Assembly (NCBI GenBank): GCA_963931995.1
Contig: OZ008367.1
Coordinates: 133,589,887 to 133,653,886 of the forward strand
Source of the DNA: Phaonia tiefii
Lineage: Eukaryota; Arthropoda; Insecta; Diptera; Muscidae
Reading direction: 5' to 3'
DNA length: 64,000 nt
Below, one piece after another: positions 1-11,339 of the stretch (the first letter of the stretch is position 1; each line of letters begins with the position of its first letter). A program made the position numbers and the translations under genes. The notes under the pieces were generated by a model, which saw only the letters and a list, made by a program, of their open reading frames with translations, was not told where the DNA came from and did no database searches.

Positions 1-90
1 AAGATCATCATTCGTATATACGCCAACTTTTGTACATGCAATTTACATATTTGGATTGGTATCGATCGAAAATGCCTTAGTACGAACTCA
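1..90 (+). repeat. Fragment of a dispersed repeat
   Basis: The first bases (GATCATCATTCGTATATA and the following stretch with TGCAATTTACATAT and GGTATCGATCG) resemble the sequence at 1800-1835 and the sequence on either side of the LTR element (26740-26763 joined to 30693-30740). It is a diverged interspersed repeat of unknown class, truncated by the window edge. Confidence 0.4.
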
Positions 91-324
91 ACCTGAAAGG
101 CAATTATTCCACCAACAACAGTCTTTTTTTCTCCACGTTCTCTTTTTCTCTCACATTCTCGCTAGAGTTGCAGGTGTTTTGTGATTAGTTTATCTATAAC
201 ACACTGTTGCATTTTGTGTGAACTAGCTTTTTGAATGACCGGGCTAATGTCAGTTATGTTTGAATTTTTCGTAATGACCTTGTGTGTTAATTTTGAATGT
301 AAATGCATGAAAATTTCATACTAT

Positions 325-1622
325 AGGGGCGTTTTTTTTCGTAACTTATACACGTTAACTCATACAAAATGAAAACCTTCACGTTAACATGTATAATTTT
401 AGAAGTTGAGAATAACCCCGATAAAAGTGTTACCAAGTTCCACTTTGTTGTATGGAAAATATAAAATGTACGTCATTTCATTTCTTATATTTCCACGATG
501 TTTCGAAAATTGTGATGTAAATATAAGGGGTAGTTAATTTTTTTATCAAAATATTTAAAAATTTGTACAAAATATTATTGTTTCCAAGGCAATTCTGGAG
601 ACCAAACAACTAAGGCAAAACCAAATGGAAGTAAAGTGAAGAAGGAAGCCTATACCTTACCACAACTCGACAGCAGTCACAAGAACACCTTCGGCTCTTT
701 CTACTTGCAATGTTTCTTTTTGATATACTTTGTGTACTTTTTGGTACACATTTGAGGACCTTTATGCAGTCTTTTGGTGTAGTTTACGCAAAAATCACTA
801 TACTTAAAGTAATTGTTGGTGCATTTATGGTACAATTGATGAAATTTTTTGGTATTTGTTACGTACTTTTGGTACATTTTGTGTAGTTTTTGTAAATTTT
901 TGACTATATTGATGTACTTTCTGGTGCGTTTCATGCACTTTATGGAACTTGATATGTACTTTATGGTAAATTGTATGTACTTTTATGTAGATATAAATGA
1001 TGTACGTAGTTTATGGTACATTTTATGTACTTTGTGAATAAATAGCACACCGATCCACATTCATTACTTCACTCCATTTTGTCTAACTATAACTATATCG
1101 TTTTTCGTCTCGCTTCCGGTATGCTAGCTGCTCGTTTTGAGACGTAAAGGAGCACGCGGCTTGCCGGGGACGTCTTTTTTGTTTTATTATTTGCCCATGC
1201 TCTCGAGTCGTATATGTTGGGTTTGTTTTTACATTTAAAAACTACCGAGGAACTGCGCGTTTATGATGTTTGTTTTTTTTTCTAAATAGTGTTTTACACC
1301 AATATGGCATTAAAGTCCTGAACAATTGCAATCGAAATCTCATATTCGAATATTTCGTGTAGCCAAACATCTGCTTTTCAATACTGTATTCAGAAGTCAA
1401 TTTACTCGAAATTTCCAAATGAAAAATTTTGCTGCAATGTCAATGCAGAATAACCACCTCATATATTACATTATTTTATTTTGGTTTTGACTTTTAAATA
1501 AACAAATTGACAAATAAAAATGAAAAATTATAGTAGGAAGCCAAGTTGAATATACTCAACGTCTATGCGTTTTTTCGTAACAGTTGATGTTAACTTATAA
1601 AGGTTACGAAAAAAACGCCCCT
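325..1622. mobile_element. Element with inverted ends AGGGGCG-T(n)-CGTAAC
   Basis: AGGGGCG followed by a T run and CGTAAC at 325-344 is matched in reverse complement at about 1603-1622, giving near-perfect 20-bp inverted ends about 1.3 kb apart. TA dinucleotides lie next to both ends. The right end carries a further internal copy of the motif (1568-1582), so the last 50 bases can fold into a hairpin. No transposase is visible inside; the interior holds the minisatellite at 712-1033. It is probably a non-autonomous DNA element. The superfamily is not clear. Confidence 0.4.
712..1033. repeat. Degenerate minisatellite of TTTATGTACTTTATGGTACA type
   Basis: Imperfect units of about 21 bases built on TTTATGTAC and TTTTGGTACA recur through this stretch, most regular at 930-1030. 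Both strands stay open for 60-77 codons only because of the repeat composition; those reading frames are not credible genes. Confidence 0.6.
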
Positions 1623-1659
1623 TATGTAAAAGCTTTCAGGGTCTGGTGAATTTTGTTCT

Positions 1660-1840
1660 AAGTAAACTATGGTTGGTTTTCGTTGGAATAATAGATAATT
1701 CAGGAAGAACACCCACTCACTTGAATACTTTCGAACTCCGTCACAAGTTCATCAACTGATGCCTACTTACTTGTCCTGAATTGATACCAGGACAATTGAT
1801 AAGATCATCAATTGTGTATATACCAACTTATGTTTAATCA
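1660..1840 (+). repeat. Dispersed repeat, second copy
   Basis: The motifs GTTGGAATAATAGA, ACACCCACTCAC, GACAAGTTCATCA, GATGCCTA and GATCATCAATTG occur in the same order, slightly diverged, at 26640-26763. In that other copy the sequence resumes at 30693, beyond the LTR element. The repeat type is unknown and no coding is visible. Confidence 0.5.
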
Positions 1841-2159
1841 AAAAATCGCTAAAACGAAAATTTTTGTTTCAGCAATTTTTTTTTTAAATTTATGCCGTAT
1901 TGAAGGTTAAAGCCTCCAGTGGAGTTAAAAAATTACATGAGGTGTCAGGGGACAGCCGGTTGGAATGAAGTTCCTTTCGCATATATTATGTACAAGTTAG
2001 TTCTAACACACCTAAGGCGCCTGTTGAAAAATACTGTAATTTAAATGGATCTTTAAGAAAATATACTTTTTGTAAAATGATAAATTTTTTTTATTAAATT
2101 TATTATTTATTGAATGTATTTATTTAAAAAAAAAAGTATATTTTTAAGTCCCATTTTAA

Positions 2160-2845
2160 GAATATGTATTATATTTTCCCGAAAAGGTCCTTTCTTTGAT
2201 GAGAGGTACTTCTTTTATTAAAAGCTAATATTTTGTTTTGTAAGAAAAAGCCTAAGAGTATGAATTTATTTTACAAAGGAGTACTTCTTTTAAGATCAGG
2301 TACTTTTTAAAGAAGTGGTACTTTTTTTAGGAAAAGCTTTTTTTTTAAGAAAATTTACTTATTTCCAGGAAGGCTACTTTTCTCAAGAAAAGAAAAGGTA
2401 TTATTATATTTTTAAGAAAGGGTACTTTTGATAAAAGGTATTTTTGTACGAAAAGTTATTTTTTGTAAGAGAAGTATTTTTCTTGAAGAAAAGCTTTTTT
2501 TAAGAAAGAACGGGTACAATTTTAAGAGTAGGTGCTTATCTCAAGAAAAGTTATTTCGGTTTACAAAAAAGGTGCTCTTTACACAAAATGTGGTTTTTTA
2601 AGAAAAGGCAAGTTGTTGTAAGATAAAGTACTTTTTTTAAGGAAAGGTACTTGTTTAAAAAATTCCTTTTTTAAGAAAAGTTTTTGTAAGAAAATTTACT
2701 TTTTTAAGCAAAGTTACTTCTTTAAGATAAGGTATTTTGTGAAGTAAATGTGCTCTGTTTAAGAATATGAATAGGTATTTATTTTGAGCAAATTTACTTT
2801 TTTTAAGAACACACATTTATTTAAGAAAATTTTATTTTTTTAAAC
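2160..2845. repeat. Degenerate AAGAAAAGGTACTTTTT minisatellite
   Basis: About 700 bases consist of loosely repeated units near 20 bases long, with the core TTTAAGAAAAGGTACTTTTT and spacing that drifts. There is no open frame. It looks like an old expanded AT-rich satellite-like tract. Confidence 0.65.
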
Positions 2846-2847
2846 TT

Positions 2848-2940
2848 CTTACACTTTGGCTTTTCTAAATTTACTTTTTATTCGGTTCAAAACTACAATA
2901 TGTAATAAACAGGCTCCACGTAGAAAATTTCCCATTAAAC
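2848..2940 (+). repeat. Direct repeat, copy 1 (93 bp)
   Basis: CTTACACTTTGGCTTTTCT through TTAAAC is repeated with a few substitutions at 3061-3153. The two copies are 213 bases apart. The unit sits at the end of the minisatellite, which suggests a local duplication. Confidence 0.8.
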
Positions 2941-3060
2941 AAGAAATATCGCCTCATATGTTAGTCTAGACAGAAACCAAACCAAAAGTACGAGTGTAAA
3001 AGTAAGTGTCCTGCCAAATGTAATTCCATGCTCAGGGTAGTTCTTCATGGATTTGCCAGT

Positions 3061-3153
3061 CTTGCACTTTGGCTTTTCTAAATTTACTTTTTATTAGGTT
3101 CAAAATTACAATATGTAATAAACAGGCTCCACCTAGAAAACTTCCCTTTAAAC
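3061..3153 (+). repeat. Direct repeat, copy 2 (93 bp)
   Basis: Second copy of the unit at 2848-2940, differing at a handful of positions (for example GTTCAAAATTAC against GTTCAAAACTAC). Confidence 0.8.
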
Positions 3154-4539
3154 CAAACCAAACCAAAATTACCCAATGTTGTTGATAATAATGGGTTGTA
3201 ATAAAGTAGTTATAAAAAATTTGTTTAAAATCTTTTCATTTAGCCCCCATCCCGCAACGTGCGATAAGGACCATCGTTCCAAAAATTTATTATTATTGAG
3301 TTATAGCCATTTTTTTATTTTAGCGCTTTTCTTATTGAGTTAAAATCCCAATTCCGACAGTTTAAGCTTTTCATCAATTGCAGAAAAACCTGATCTGTTA
3401 GGTCGTAGGAAAACTAAAATCTGCTAATAAAAACAATTGCTGGTCGAATCATATAAAAAATTTAAAACAAAGAACCGCTATATTTTCCGCGTGCCTTGTA
3501 GAAACTTGTTCACACGGCAGATTTGGCGTGTGTAGAATCCATACAATGCGTGGGCAAAACAACATCGATATCACTCAAAAAAATGGGCATTTTTATCTAC
3601 CCCAAATTTTAAAGCATTTTGACTTTGGCCCATATGTATATAAATAGCTTTTATTTTATGTCAAACATAATGTTATGAAAACATTTGGATTGATGGGGTC
3701 AATCAAGAACCAGTACAGAAATTTCAGTTGGGTGAACCGACTTAACCCTTCTGCGACATCCGTTCGCACAGCCCTTCCAGTGGCATCCTTGGTACAGCTG
3801 TACCACTGTGTATTTTAATTAAATTTTATACTGAAATTATAACCCTGGATTGGATAAGGGGGATAAGGTGTGACAGTAAATTCAAATCTTGAAGTGTGTG
3901 TTTGTGAGAAAATATGTGAGAAAATTGAAGGTAAAAGAGGTACTTAGATCAGGTAAAAAGATGGGGAATAATATTGAAAACATAAGATGTTTCTATATGT
4001 ATTGCACCACTTACCTTTTATTATGATTATTTTTTGCTATAAAAGAGAACAAAACTATTGAAAGGAACATTTAAATCTCAATTTTTTCGAACGCGCTTTC
4101 GGTCATGTCCGCCGTGTTTTTCTATAACTTTTAGTATCATAAAGCACACACAATTTGCAACAGCCTTTCACTGTAGCTGAGCCTCGTGACGAAGTTCGAG
4201 TAACATCAGTTCATTTCATCGAGTGATCGTTTCAGCCATGATGTTAGGATTATTTACACAACGATTTATTTATTTTTGTACGATATCCTTGGAAAGCGTA
4301 TCTATGTTTCCACTTCGTGCGCCCATTTTATTAGATGGTTGGAAATTTAGTAATCGCATGGAAGACCCAAAATACTTTTATTCCATATTTTGGTTACAAT
4401 TGTTCATCTACATTCACACCATTTGCATTATAGAGTAGATCCAAATTAACATTGAGCATTATGAACATATCACTTATCGCAGTAGCTTTCTCCGTTTCCT
4501 GTCTCCGTGTAGCAGAGTTATCAAATCGAATAAAACGAG
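3154..4539. other. No recognisable feature
   Basis: AT-rich sequence with only short chance frames on either strand. No terminal repeats, RNA gene or protein similarity could be made out by eye. Confidence 0.4.
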
Positions 4540-5070
4540 TTATCTCGTGAAATCTTTGACGAGCACAGTGATGCTCTCATAGTTGGATTTTGTCACACCT
4601 TCGGTGACCAGAAGTCCAATGAAAGCGTATTTTCCACTTCCGTGGCTGGCTAGTGGTTTGGGGCCATTCAGATATTTGAAAATCAATTTAGCTTTTATAT
4701 TTGTCTCTCTGACAATGATGTCTTGTCTACCGTTTCTTCGGTGAGTATCTGTTTGAAGATTTCTTTGCGAGAACAATTTTATAGACGTTTCGACGTTTCT
4801 TGCTGTTGGTGGATGCTTTTTGCACCATTTTATGCCATATTTTGCTGTGAAGAAGTCAGCGCTATCAGACGTAGCTTCTTTCGGTTGTACGATTTCAATT
4901 TCAATGCCTTCCTTCTCATCATGTTCCACATCAGAGTCAGCGATATACTCGACACGAATTTCGGTTTCTGCATCGAAAATTTCTTCTGCATTTGGTACTT
5001 AATCAGTATCATTATCTGATTCTGCCAGAAATGTTTCTCTGAAATCACCAGCCTCACTATCACATGCCAT
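4540..5070 (-). pseudogene. piggyBac-like transposase, N-terminal remnant
   Basis: A minus-strand frame of 176 codons begins at an ATG at 5070 (MACDSEAGDF) and contains one in-frame TAA near 5002. The first 75 residues are strongly acidic, rich in Asp and Glu (ETEIRVEYIADSD), as in piggyBac transposase N-termini. Next comes a Trp- and Pro-containing segment (KYGIKWCKKHPPTARN), then ETNIKAK and AFIGLLVTEGVTKSNYES, which resemble the start of the DDE_Tnp_1_7 domain (family pattern: ETN, then a GLL-x-GV-x-(K/R)S block). The catalytic core is missing, so this is the first third of a family usually near 550-600 residues. No TTAA-flanked ends were found. The assignment rests on motif recall without an alignment. 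Confidence 0.5.
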
Positions 5071-5398
5071 ACATATATAGTGCTAAGCAATTCGACCATT
5101 CTTGGTGTTTCTGCTGAATCATTTGTATAAAATTGTGTGAATTTATTCTGACGAGTATAAGTTCAGTCTGTACTGGTATTTCATCTCGTTATACTTCCAT
5201 TTGAGACCACAAATCGAGAAGTGAAAAATCAAACGAAAAAACAAGCTCTGCGCAATTCACTGAGTTTATTACAATGCACTGAACCACACCTGCATTTAGA
5301 CTAAACAAATAGAGAGTAAATAACATAATGTGCGTGCAGATAAATTCGTATATAAAATAGCAAAGACACAAACCAATTTACTTAGAAGAGCTCTGTTA

Positions 5399-6208
5399 TA
5401 GAGCCATGCATGAAGATTTTCTGTTTGTTATTTTACTGCTATACATGCTGTACCGGCACCTTGTGAACGAAGAAATGTAAACAACAAAACGAATAACAAA
5501 GAGAAGCACAGCATACCGGTACCGTCAGATCATCGTACTCGCTCCGATTGACATACACTGGTTCTCGGTATTCGGTAATAGAGAAGAGAGCTTTGTTCGT
5601 ATTCTGTAAGCGAGGATGTGATAAAATACTACGAGACAGAGCAAACTACATGGAGCACGTAGAATGTACCGTAAGTTTGTTTACCTTATTTCCTTTGCAA
5701 TGGTTTATTTCTAAATTTTGAAATAAAATAAAAATTTTCTCATATTTTTTCAATCACTGTTAAAACTGTATTTGATAAATTAAACAGTAAAAAACAACTT
5801 TTAAACAAATATTTAACTGAACAACATATTTTCAGAACCATACAAAATAATAAAAATCTACAAAAAGTATTTAATTTTAATTATTTTACTTATGATCTAT
5901 CTTAACACACCAATTTCTAAATATGACGTTTCCCCATATTGACCTCGATAATAACCGAATATTACTCGTATATTTGCTTCATGTGGATACACAAGTTACC
6001 GGCAACTTTTACTTCGGTTTACCCGGCGCTTACGAATACGAATACGTCAGTGTACTTTCGATGTGATCTTCTCGTACCTATTCATATTGCAAAGCGTTGG
6101 TAAGGGGGTGTAGCTCTCTTCGCACACACAACTGAAGTGAAGTAGTGTGTGTATATTACATACGAATGTTTTCGTTTATGCGAAAATGTGTGCCGTTGCA
6201 GGTCTCTA
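5399..6208. mobile_element. Non-autonomous hAT-type insertion
   Basis: The 810-bp insert starts TAGAGCCATGCA and ends TGCAGGTCTCTA; its ends are inverted repeats matching at 10 of 12 positions. It is flanked by a perfect 8-bp direct repeat CTCTGTTA at 5391-5398 and 6209-6216. An 8-bp duplication and a YAGNG-type terminus are hallmarks of the hAT superfamily. Removing the insert and one duplication restores a left arm that matches the intact right arm of the host foldback element. No hAT transposase is present inside. Confidence 0.85.
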
Positions 6209-6447
6209 CTCTGTTATACAACTAACAGAGCTCTGTTACGCACTTTATTTTAAAGATAAATCGACAATTTATTAATTTTTTCCATTAAATAATCAATGCA
6301 AAAATTTAGAATACAGTAATTAATAAAAACACACTTCGAGCCAAATATATTTGCTGCACAAATTAATATATGTGCAACCAAATCCTAAATATTGATATTT
6401 AAATATGTCACATAGAGTGGAACTATCAAGGCAAAATATGGTCATAT

Positions 6448-6970
6448 GAAGAATTCTCCACGAACCAAACATATGCCAGTCGATAGTCCTTACGGAGTGT
6501 CTTCGAAATATAGAATCTAGAATTTCCCAAGAACCTTCAGAAATTTCGATTTTAATTTGTCCCTGTGCAAGATTTTGACCCACTGTGCCCAAACGAAGAA
6601 TTCTCCATCAACCAAACTGATGCCAGTCTTCCTTCAGAACCGAAAATTTTTAATTTTAAATTTCATATACGAAAACAGTTTTTCGCCCACTGAGCCCAAA
6701 CGAAGAATTCTCCACGAACCAAAGATATGCCAGTCGATAGCGCTGATGAAGTGTCTTCGAAATAAAAAATATAGAATTTCCCAAGGACCTTCAGAAATTC
6801 AGAATATGTAATTTTCTGTGTGAGGTCACTGTGCAAGATTTTGGCCCACTGTGGTCAAACGAACCAAACATATGCCAGTCGATAGTCCTTAACGAGTGTC
6901 TTCGAAATATAAAATCTATAATTTCTCAAGGACCTTCAGAAATTCAGAATTTGAAATTTTCTGTGTGAGG
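6448..6970 (+). repeat. Four imperfect tandem units inside the foldback element
   Basis: Units starting near 6448, 6596, 6702 and 6861 share GAAGAATTCTCCACGAACC, ATGCCAGTCGATAG, GTGTCTTCGAAAT, CCTTCAGAAATT and the linker GCCCACTGTG-CAAAC. Lengths run from about 106 to 159 bp because of internal deletions. The right arm opens with the reverse complement of the same unit. Confidence 0.8.
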
Positions 6971-7459
6971 ACTTCCGAAGGACTATCGACTGGCATATAT
7001 TTGGTTCGTGAAGAATTCTTCATATGACCATATTTTGCCTTTATAGTCCCACTATATGTGACATATTTAAATACCAATATTTAGGATTTGGTTGCATATA
7101 TATTAGTTTGTGCAGCAAATATATTTAGCTTGGAGTGTGTTTTTATTAACTGCTGTATTTTAAATGTCTGCATCGATTATTTAATTTAAAAAATCAATAA
7201 ATTGTCGATTTAACTTTAAACTAAAGTGCGTAACAGAGCTCTGTTAGTTGTATAACAGGGCTCTGCTCAGAGAGTTGGTTTGTGTCTTTGCTATTTTATA
7301 CGAATTTACGACACCGACGTACGACACACATTAATCAATTCAATCTTAAACCCATGCAAGAGGATATCTTGAAATTTCAGCTCTGGACATGCTTAAATAG
7401 TTTAAAAACTGGTGTTGAAAGTGAAAATTGGTACAACTAAGGATGTCACTGAAGGAATA

Positions 7460-8390
7460 AACATACCCTCACCCTAAGTCATCCATTGCGTACGACTTAT
7501 TTAAAAAAATACAAATATATTCACCATTACTTTGAACGAATGGGCGTGGCATATGTGCCAATATTCAATGGCAGAGTGACATTGTTCTAAATATCATTCA
7601 ACACCAAACTTAGTTAGGATCCTAAAGGATTTTGGGGATTTATCGTGACTAGCAGTCAATTGTCCGTCCAAAATTTATAATCGGTGACTGGCGTTTGATG
7701 ACATGAAGCCTAATGCCATTCAACACCAAACTTAGTTAGGATCCTAAAGGATTTTGGGGATTTATCGTGACTAGCAGTCAATTGTCCGTCCAAAATTTAT
7801 AATCGGTGATTGGCGTTTGATGATATGACGCCTACTGCCTAATTTTATAAAGATCAGAAGTGTATCACGCGATTTCTCGCATTGACAACCCGGACTACCG
7901 CCAAGCTTTTGTATGGGAGGCACCAGTTAAGTAGACATTTACAGATTATTACACAGTGTTTGAGTTGAAAGTAATCATATCTACCAGAAATAAGTTTTAG
8001 AAGAAACATGGTGTTGTACTAAATGTATCGATTTGTATGGGAGGTACTAGAGGGGGCGTGGTCAAAATGCTCATTTTCAATGCTAAACTAAGTTTGGACA
8101 AATAATAGTCACTGACAGTGTTTTGTGTTGACCAGCCAGCCAGGTAGACAGGGAGACACACAGAGAGACAGACGTATATGGCTCAAACGTCCTAGAAAGT
8201 CCCGAACAGCCAGCCATGCAGACAGAGAGAAAGACAGACGGACATGGATCAGTCGTCGAAAAAATTCGTAAACTAATTTCGTCCAAAGATGCTAAGGGTA
8301 TTAATTTAACTCCTTCTATGCGTCAAATTTTTTTGCGTATGATTTGATATGTTACCCCCATCCCTATGGGTGAGGGTGTACAAACCCTAT
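7460..8390. repeat. Repeat-like block bounded by CCCTCACCC motifs
   Basis: ACCCTCACCCTAAG near 7466 and its inverted counterpart ATGGGTGAGGGTGT near 8367 enclose this block. It contains the 122-bp tandem duplication (7595-7838) and two copies of a CAGCCAGCCA...GACAGACGGACATGG string (8137-8250). Such GACAGAC-rich strings are common in interspersed insect repeats. There is no coding evidence, and whether it is a single element is uncertain. Confidence 0.35.
7595..7838 (+). repeat. Tandem duplication, period 122 bp
   Basis: The unit CATTCAACACCAAACTTAG... starts at 7595 and again at 7717. The two copies differ at only a few positions near their ends (for example GTGACTGG against GTGATTGG), so the duplication is recent. 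Confidence 0.9.
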
Positions 8391-10089
8391 TTGTTCAATA
8401 ATACAAATTTCCTAATTTAGAGTTTCTCCATGACGCTGTGAATTTTGTGTTACTCTTTGTTCAACAATATCTCTAGCATAACCTGTTATCTACAACATTT
8501 CATCCACATGACAGTTTTTCATCAGTTTAATGCCGTAAAGTTCATTTCTATACATATAAAAAGAGTCGAGTCTCAATTTTTTTGTATAGCTTTTCAATTT
8601 ATTATCATTCTACGAAACAAAGGATTCAAAACAGGAATGAAGCGTCTAACCCCTTTTTATCGCAAACACGAGAACGCGCATTCCTACCGAGGTTGAGCCA
8701 TTTGTTTCAACCATTAACTGTGCTGTACAGCATTCATCTTTTGCCAGATGCTGGCGATGGTGATTATAATAATACAGTCAGTCATTTTTATTTACAGTCA
8801 GGCTCAGAGATAACAGCAGATAGAGGGACACAAACCCTGCACTGCTGCATGTAATGGTGTGTCGAATATTTGCACAACCAAACATGAATAAAAAATATCA
8901 GAGAACAGGACGAATCGGAACAAATAATTCAAATGAATGAGTCCTTTCCTTATAGTTGAATTCTGATGAAATAAAAAAAATCTCATCAGCATAATATTTA
9001 TGAGTACCGAATGATTTTAGTATTTTCATTGACTAAACAACATTATTTATAAATGATTACAACTTCCTGCAGCGGAAAACAAGTTAACTCAGGTCGAACA
9101 AAAGTGGGAACCCTTAAGGTTGCTGCTGGCCTAAAAGAGTATGATACATTTAAAGGCTTTCAATTTCGTACTCATAATGTTGTAGCACACTGCTTCACTC
9201 CAGCAATCAGTGTAATATTGATGATCTACTACGTTACTTTAATATTTTGATCTTCTTTTATGCATTCAGGGGATAATTAAAAAAGGGCAATGTAAGACAT
9301 GAAACACGCGGCCACAATAGAAGACCTAGTAGAAGCATAGAAATATTTAAAATGGGTTTCAGAAGCCGAGCAAGGAAGTCTACTGCATAGCCCTAGTCAG
9401 TAACTTTTGGTTTAATTATTATGTGGCCTAATCCGATTCGTAATAACTAACAATTCGTTTTGGGTACCAAAGCATAAATTACGGGCAAATCGTCTAGATA
9501 AAAAAGATGAATTTCAAAGTTCCCGGAAATTAAATCTGTGCAAAATTAATATGTAAATGGATATGATAGGAATACACGAAGACACTATTTAAGCAAAAAC
9601 AATAGACACTGATTTTTGACCCACTACCAGAGTAACGGCATTCATACACAATGCAGATTGAATGGAATATTTATTGTAGGACAGTCTGCTTTGTTCAAAC
9701 TCAGCTATGGTTTGGGATTTAACATTTTAAAATTGTTGCCATTAGTACGAGTTAGGAGGCTTCTGGTAACAAGATGGTGATTCTCGAATAGTTTTTTTTA
9801 TTGAAAAGCAGAGGCTGTATGATTGGTTAAATAACGTAACATAAAGTTATTCAAATGATTATCTTTCCCAGGTAGTTAGGGTTTAAAGGTTATTTGAAAT
9901 TAAAACTTAGGTCATCGCATGAGTGTTGAGGTGCTAATTACGGTACTAGTGCCAAACTTGTTACTCTGGGAGGGTACTTTTGCCCCAACCCCCTTCGGTG
10001 GTTGAAGCTTCGATTTCTAGTATATTTTGACAAAAATACAGACCCAATTTTGGAAAATTTTATAGGTTTCACGGGTTTTCGGTCACGAT
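8391..10089. other. No recognisable feature
   Basis: AT-rich sequence with short overlapping frames on both strands, none with recognisable motifs, splice context or codon pattern. No RNA gene or terminal repeat was seen. Confidence 0.35.
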
Positions 10090-10238
10090 AAGTGCGCACA
10101 ATGCCACAACATTTTGAAGAATACAGTTTATAATCAGTGGAGTTATCTACAAGAGATCACCCCAAAAGGTCAGACGATTAGGGAGGATTTTCCTAAAGAG
10201 ACAGTTTTTCGGTTACATTGTCCATAAAGCTATTTTAA
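10090..10238 (+). repeat. Inverted pair, left copy (about 149 bp)
   Basis: ATAAGTGCGCACAATGCCAC through CATAAAGCTATTTTA is almost identical to the reverse complement of 10585-10733. This copy lies outside the LINE 3' end, while the other interrupts the LINE reading frame. Confidence 0.85.
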
Positions 10239-10299
10239 ATGAGTATGGAACCAATTCCAAACAGAAATTTTTATTAGACATGTTTCAGGAAATTTTCAA

Positions 10300-11160
10300 T
10301 CTTACTTACTTACTTACTTACTTATCCGGTCTCGAACAATCCCGGGGGTCAGGGATCTTGCAAAACGATGATAACATATTTCGCCAACCAGTTCGATCTT
10401 TTGCCTTATTTCTCCAGTTGGTAATACTAGTACCAAGTGTAGGCAGGGTTTCGTCAACCTCATCCGTCCAGCGAAGTCTTGGTCTTCCTATTTTTCGACT
10501 TCCTTCGAGTTCGGTTTCAAAACCCCTTCGTGCTGGTTAATCTTCATCCATTCTACTGACATGGCCTAGCCAGCAGAATAATAAAATAGCTTTATGGACA
10601 ATGTAACCGAAAAACTGTCTCTTTAGGAAAATCCTCCCTAATCGTCTGATCTTTTGGGGTGATCTCTTGTAGATAACTCTACTGATTATAAACTTTATTC
10701 TTCAAAATGTTGTGGCATTGTGCGCACTTATTATTTTGATCCGTTTAACTATGTCAATGTCGGGATAAAGCTCATACAGCTCATGGTTCATGTGACACCG
10801 ATACTCGCCGTTGTGCACTATAGAACCTTACATTTTTCGGTGTATTTATCTGCCGCAGACTCCTACAGATGCTTCATCTACTTGCGATAAGACCCAGGAC
10901 TCTGCGCCATAAAGCAAGATAGGTTGTATGAGAGTCTGGTACAGCTGGACTTTTGTTCCTCGAGAGAGGGCTTTATCTCTAAAGTACTTGCTTAGCCCAA
11001 AATAACATGTATTCGCTAGCACAATTCTCCGCTTGATCTCAAGACTGACGTTGTTGTTTTTGTTTACGGCAGATCCAAGGTATATAATTTCGTTCACCAC
11101 CTCGAAATTATAACGGTATAAGGCCCTTTTCGCTAATGTTTGTGTTTATTCTTCTTTCAT
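10300..11160 (-). pseudogene. RTE-like LINE, C-terminal reverse transcriptase remnant
   Basis: Minus-strand coding from about 11150 contains the thumb-region block YLGSAVNKNNN, EIKRRIVLANTCYFGLS and QPILLYGAESW. After a 149-bp interruption (10585-10733) it continues with CWLGHVSRMDED, a stop, then GRPRLRWTDEVDE. These are characteristic of LINE proteins often mis-annotated as craniofacial development protein 2. The 3' end carries a (TAAG)n tail, seen as CTTACTTACTTACTTA at 10302-10322 on the plus strand. Endonuclease and catalytic palm are absent, so the copy is 5'-truncated. The same family is present, more complete, at 46440-52550. Confidence 0.8.
10585..10733 (-). repeat. Inverted pair, right copy, inserted in the LINE
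   Basis: Near-identical in reverse complement to 10090-10238. It separates the LINE segment ending in VKRIK from the downstream CWLGHV block, so it is extra sequence relative to the LINE. No terminal inverted repeats or obvious duplication mark its ends. Confidence 0.75.
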
Positions 11161-11339
11161 TAGAGCCGTGACAATGATCAACGAAGTTAGTCGACATATT
11201 GTAAAATTTTAACAAAAAGAAATAATTTCAGTGTTTTTTTTTTGATTCTTATGATCTTAAGCCGAAACGAATGAAAACCAATATATCCACAAAGGCCAAC
11301 TTTACATACAATGAACAAATCCGCAAGATTTTTATCAAT

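Larger units (their letters stand above)
5325..7333. mobile_element. Foldback-type element with long inverted arms
   Basis: The left arm (5325-5398 continuing at 6217-6510) is matched in inverted orientation by the right arm (about 6970-7333), roughly 350 bp each and close to 88 percent alike by eye. Landmarks in both are TAAATTCGTAT, AGCAAAGACACAAACCAA, AACTAACAGAGCTCTGTTACG and GCAAAATATGGTCATATGA. The outermost TAATGTG also matches on both sides. The middle holds four imperfect tandem units. The left arm is interrupted by a hAT-type insertion at 5399-6208. No transposase is encoded. The outer boundaries are approximate. A further terminal fragment of the family lies at 31145-31225. Confidence 0.75.

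Noticed and set aside
701..1037. Frames of 62 and 77 codons on opposite strands
   Set aside because: Produced by the TTTATGTAC/GGTACA minisatellite.
2160..2845. A possible CRISPR-like array because of regular short repeats
   Set aside because: Units vary in sequence and spacing with no distinct spacers, and the setting is an insect genome; it is a degenerate minisatellite.
10280..10540. 86-codon plus-strand frame starting at the CTTA repeats
   Set aside because: It is antisense to the LINE C-terminus (GRPRLRWTDEVDE on the minus strand).
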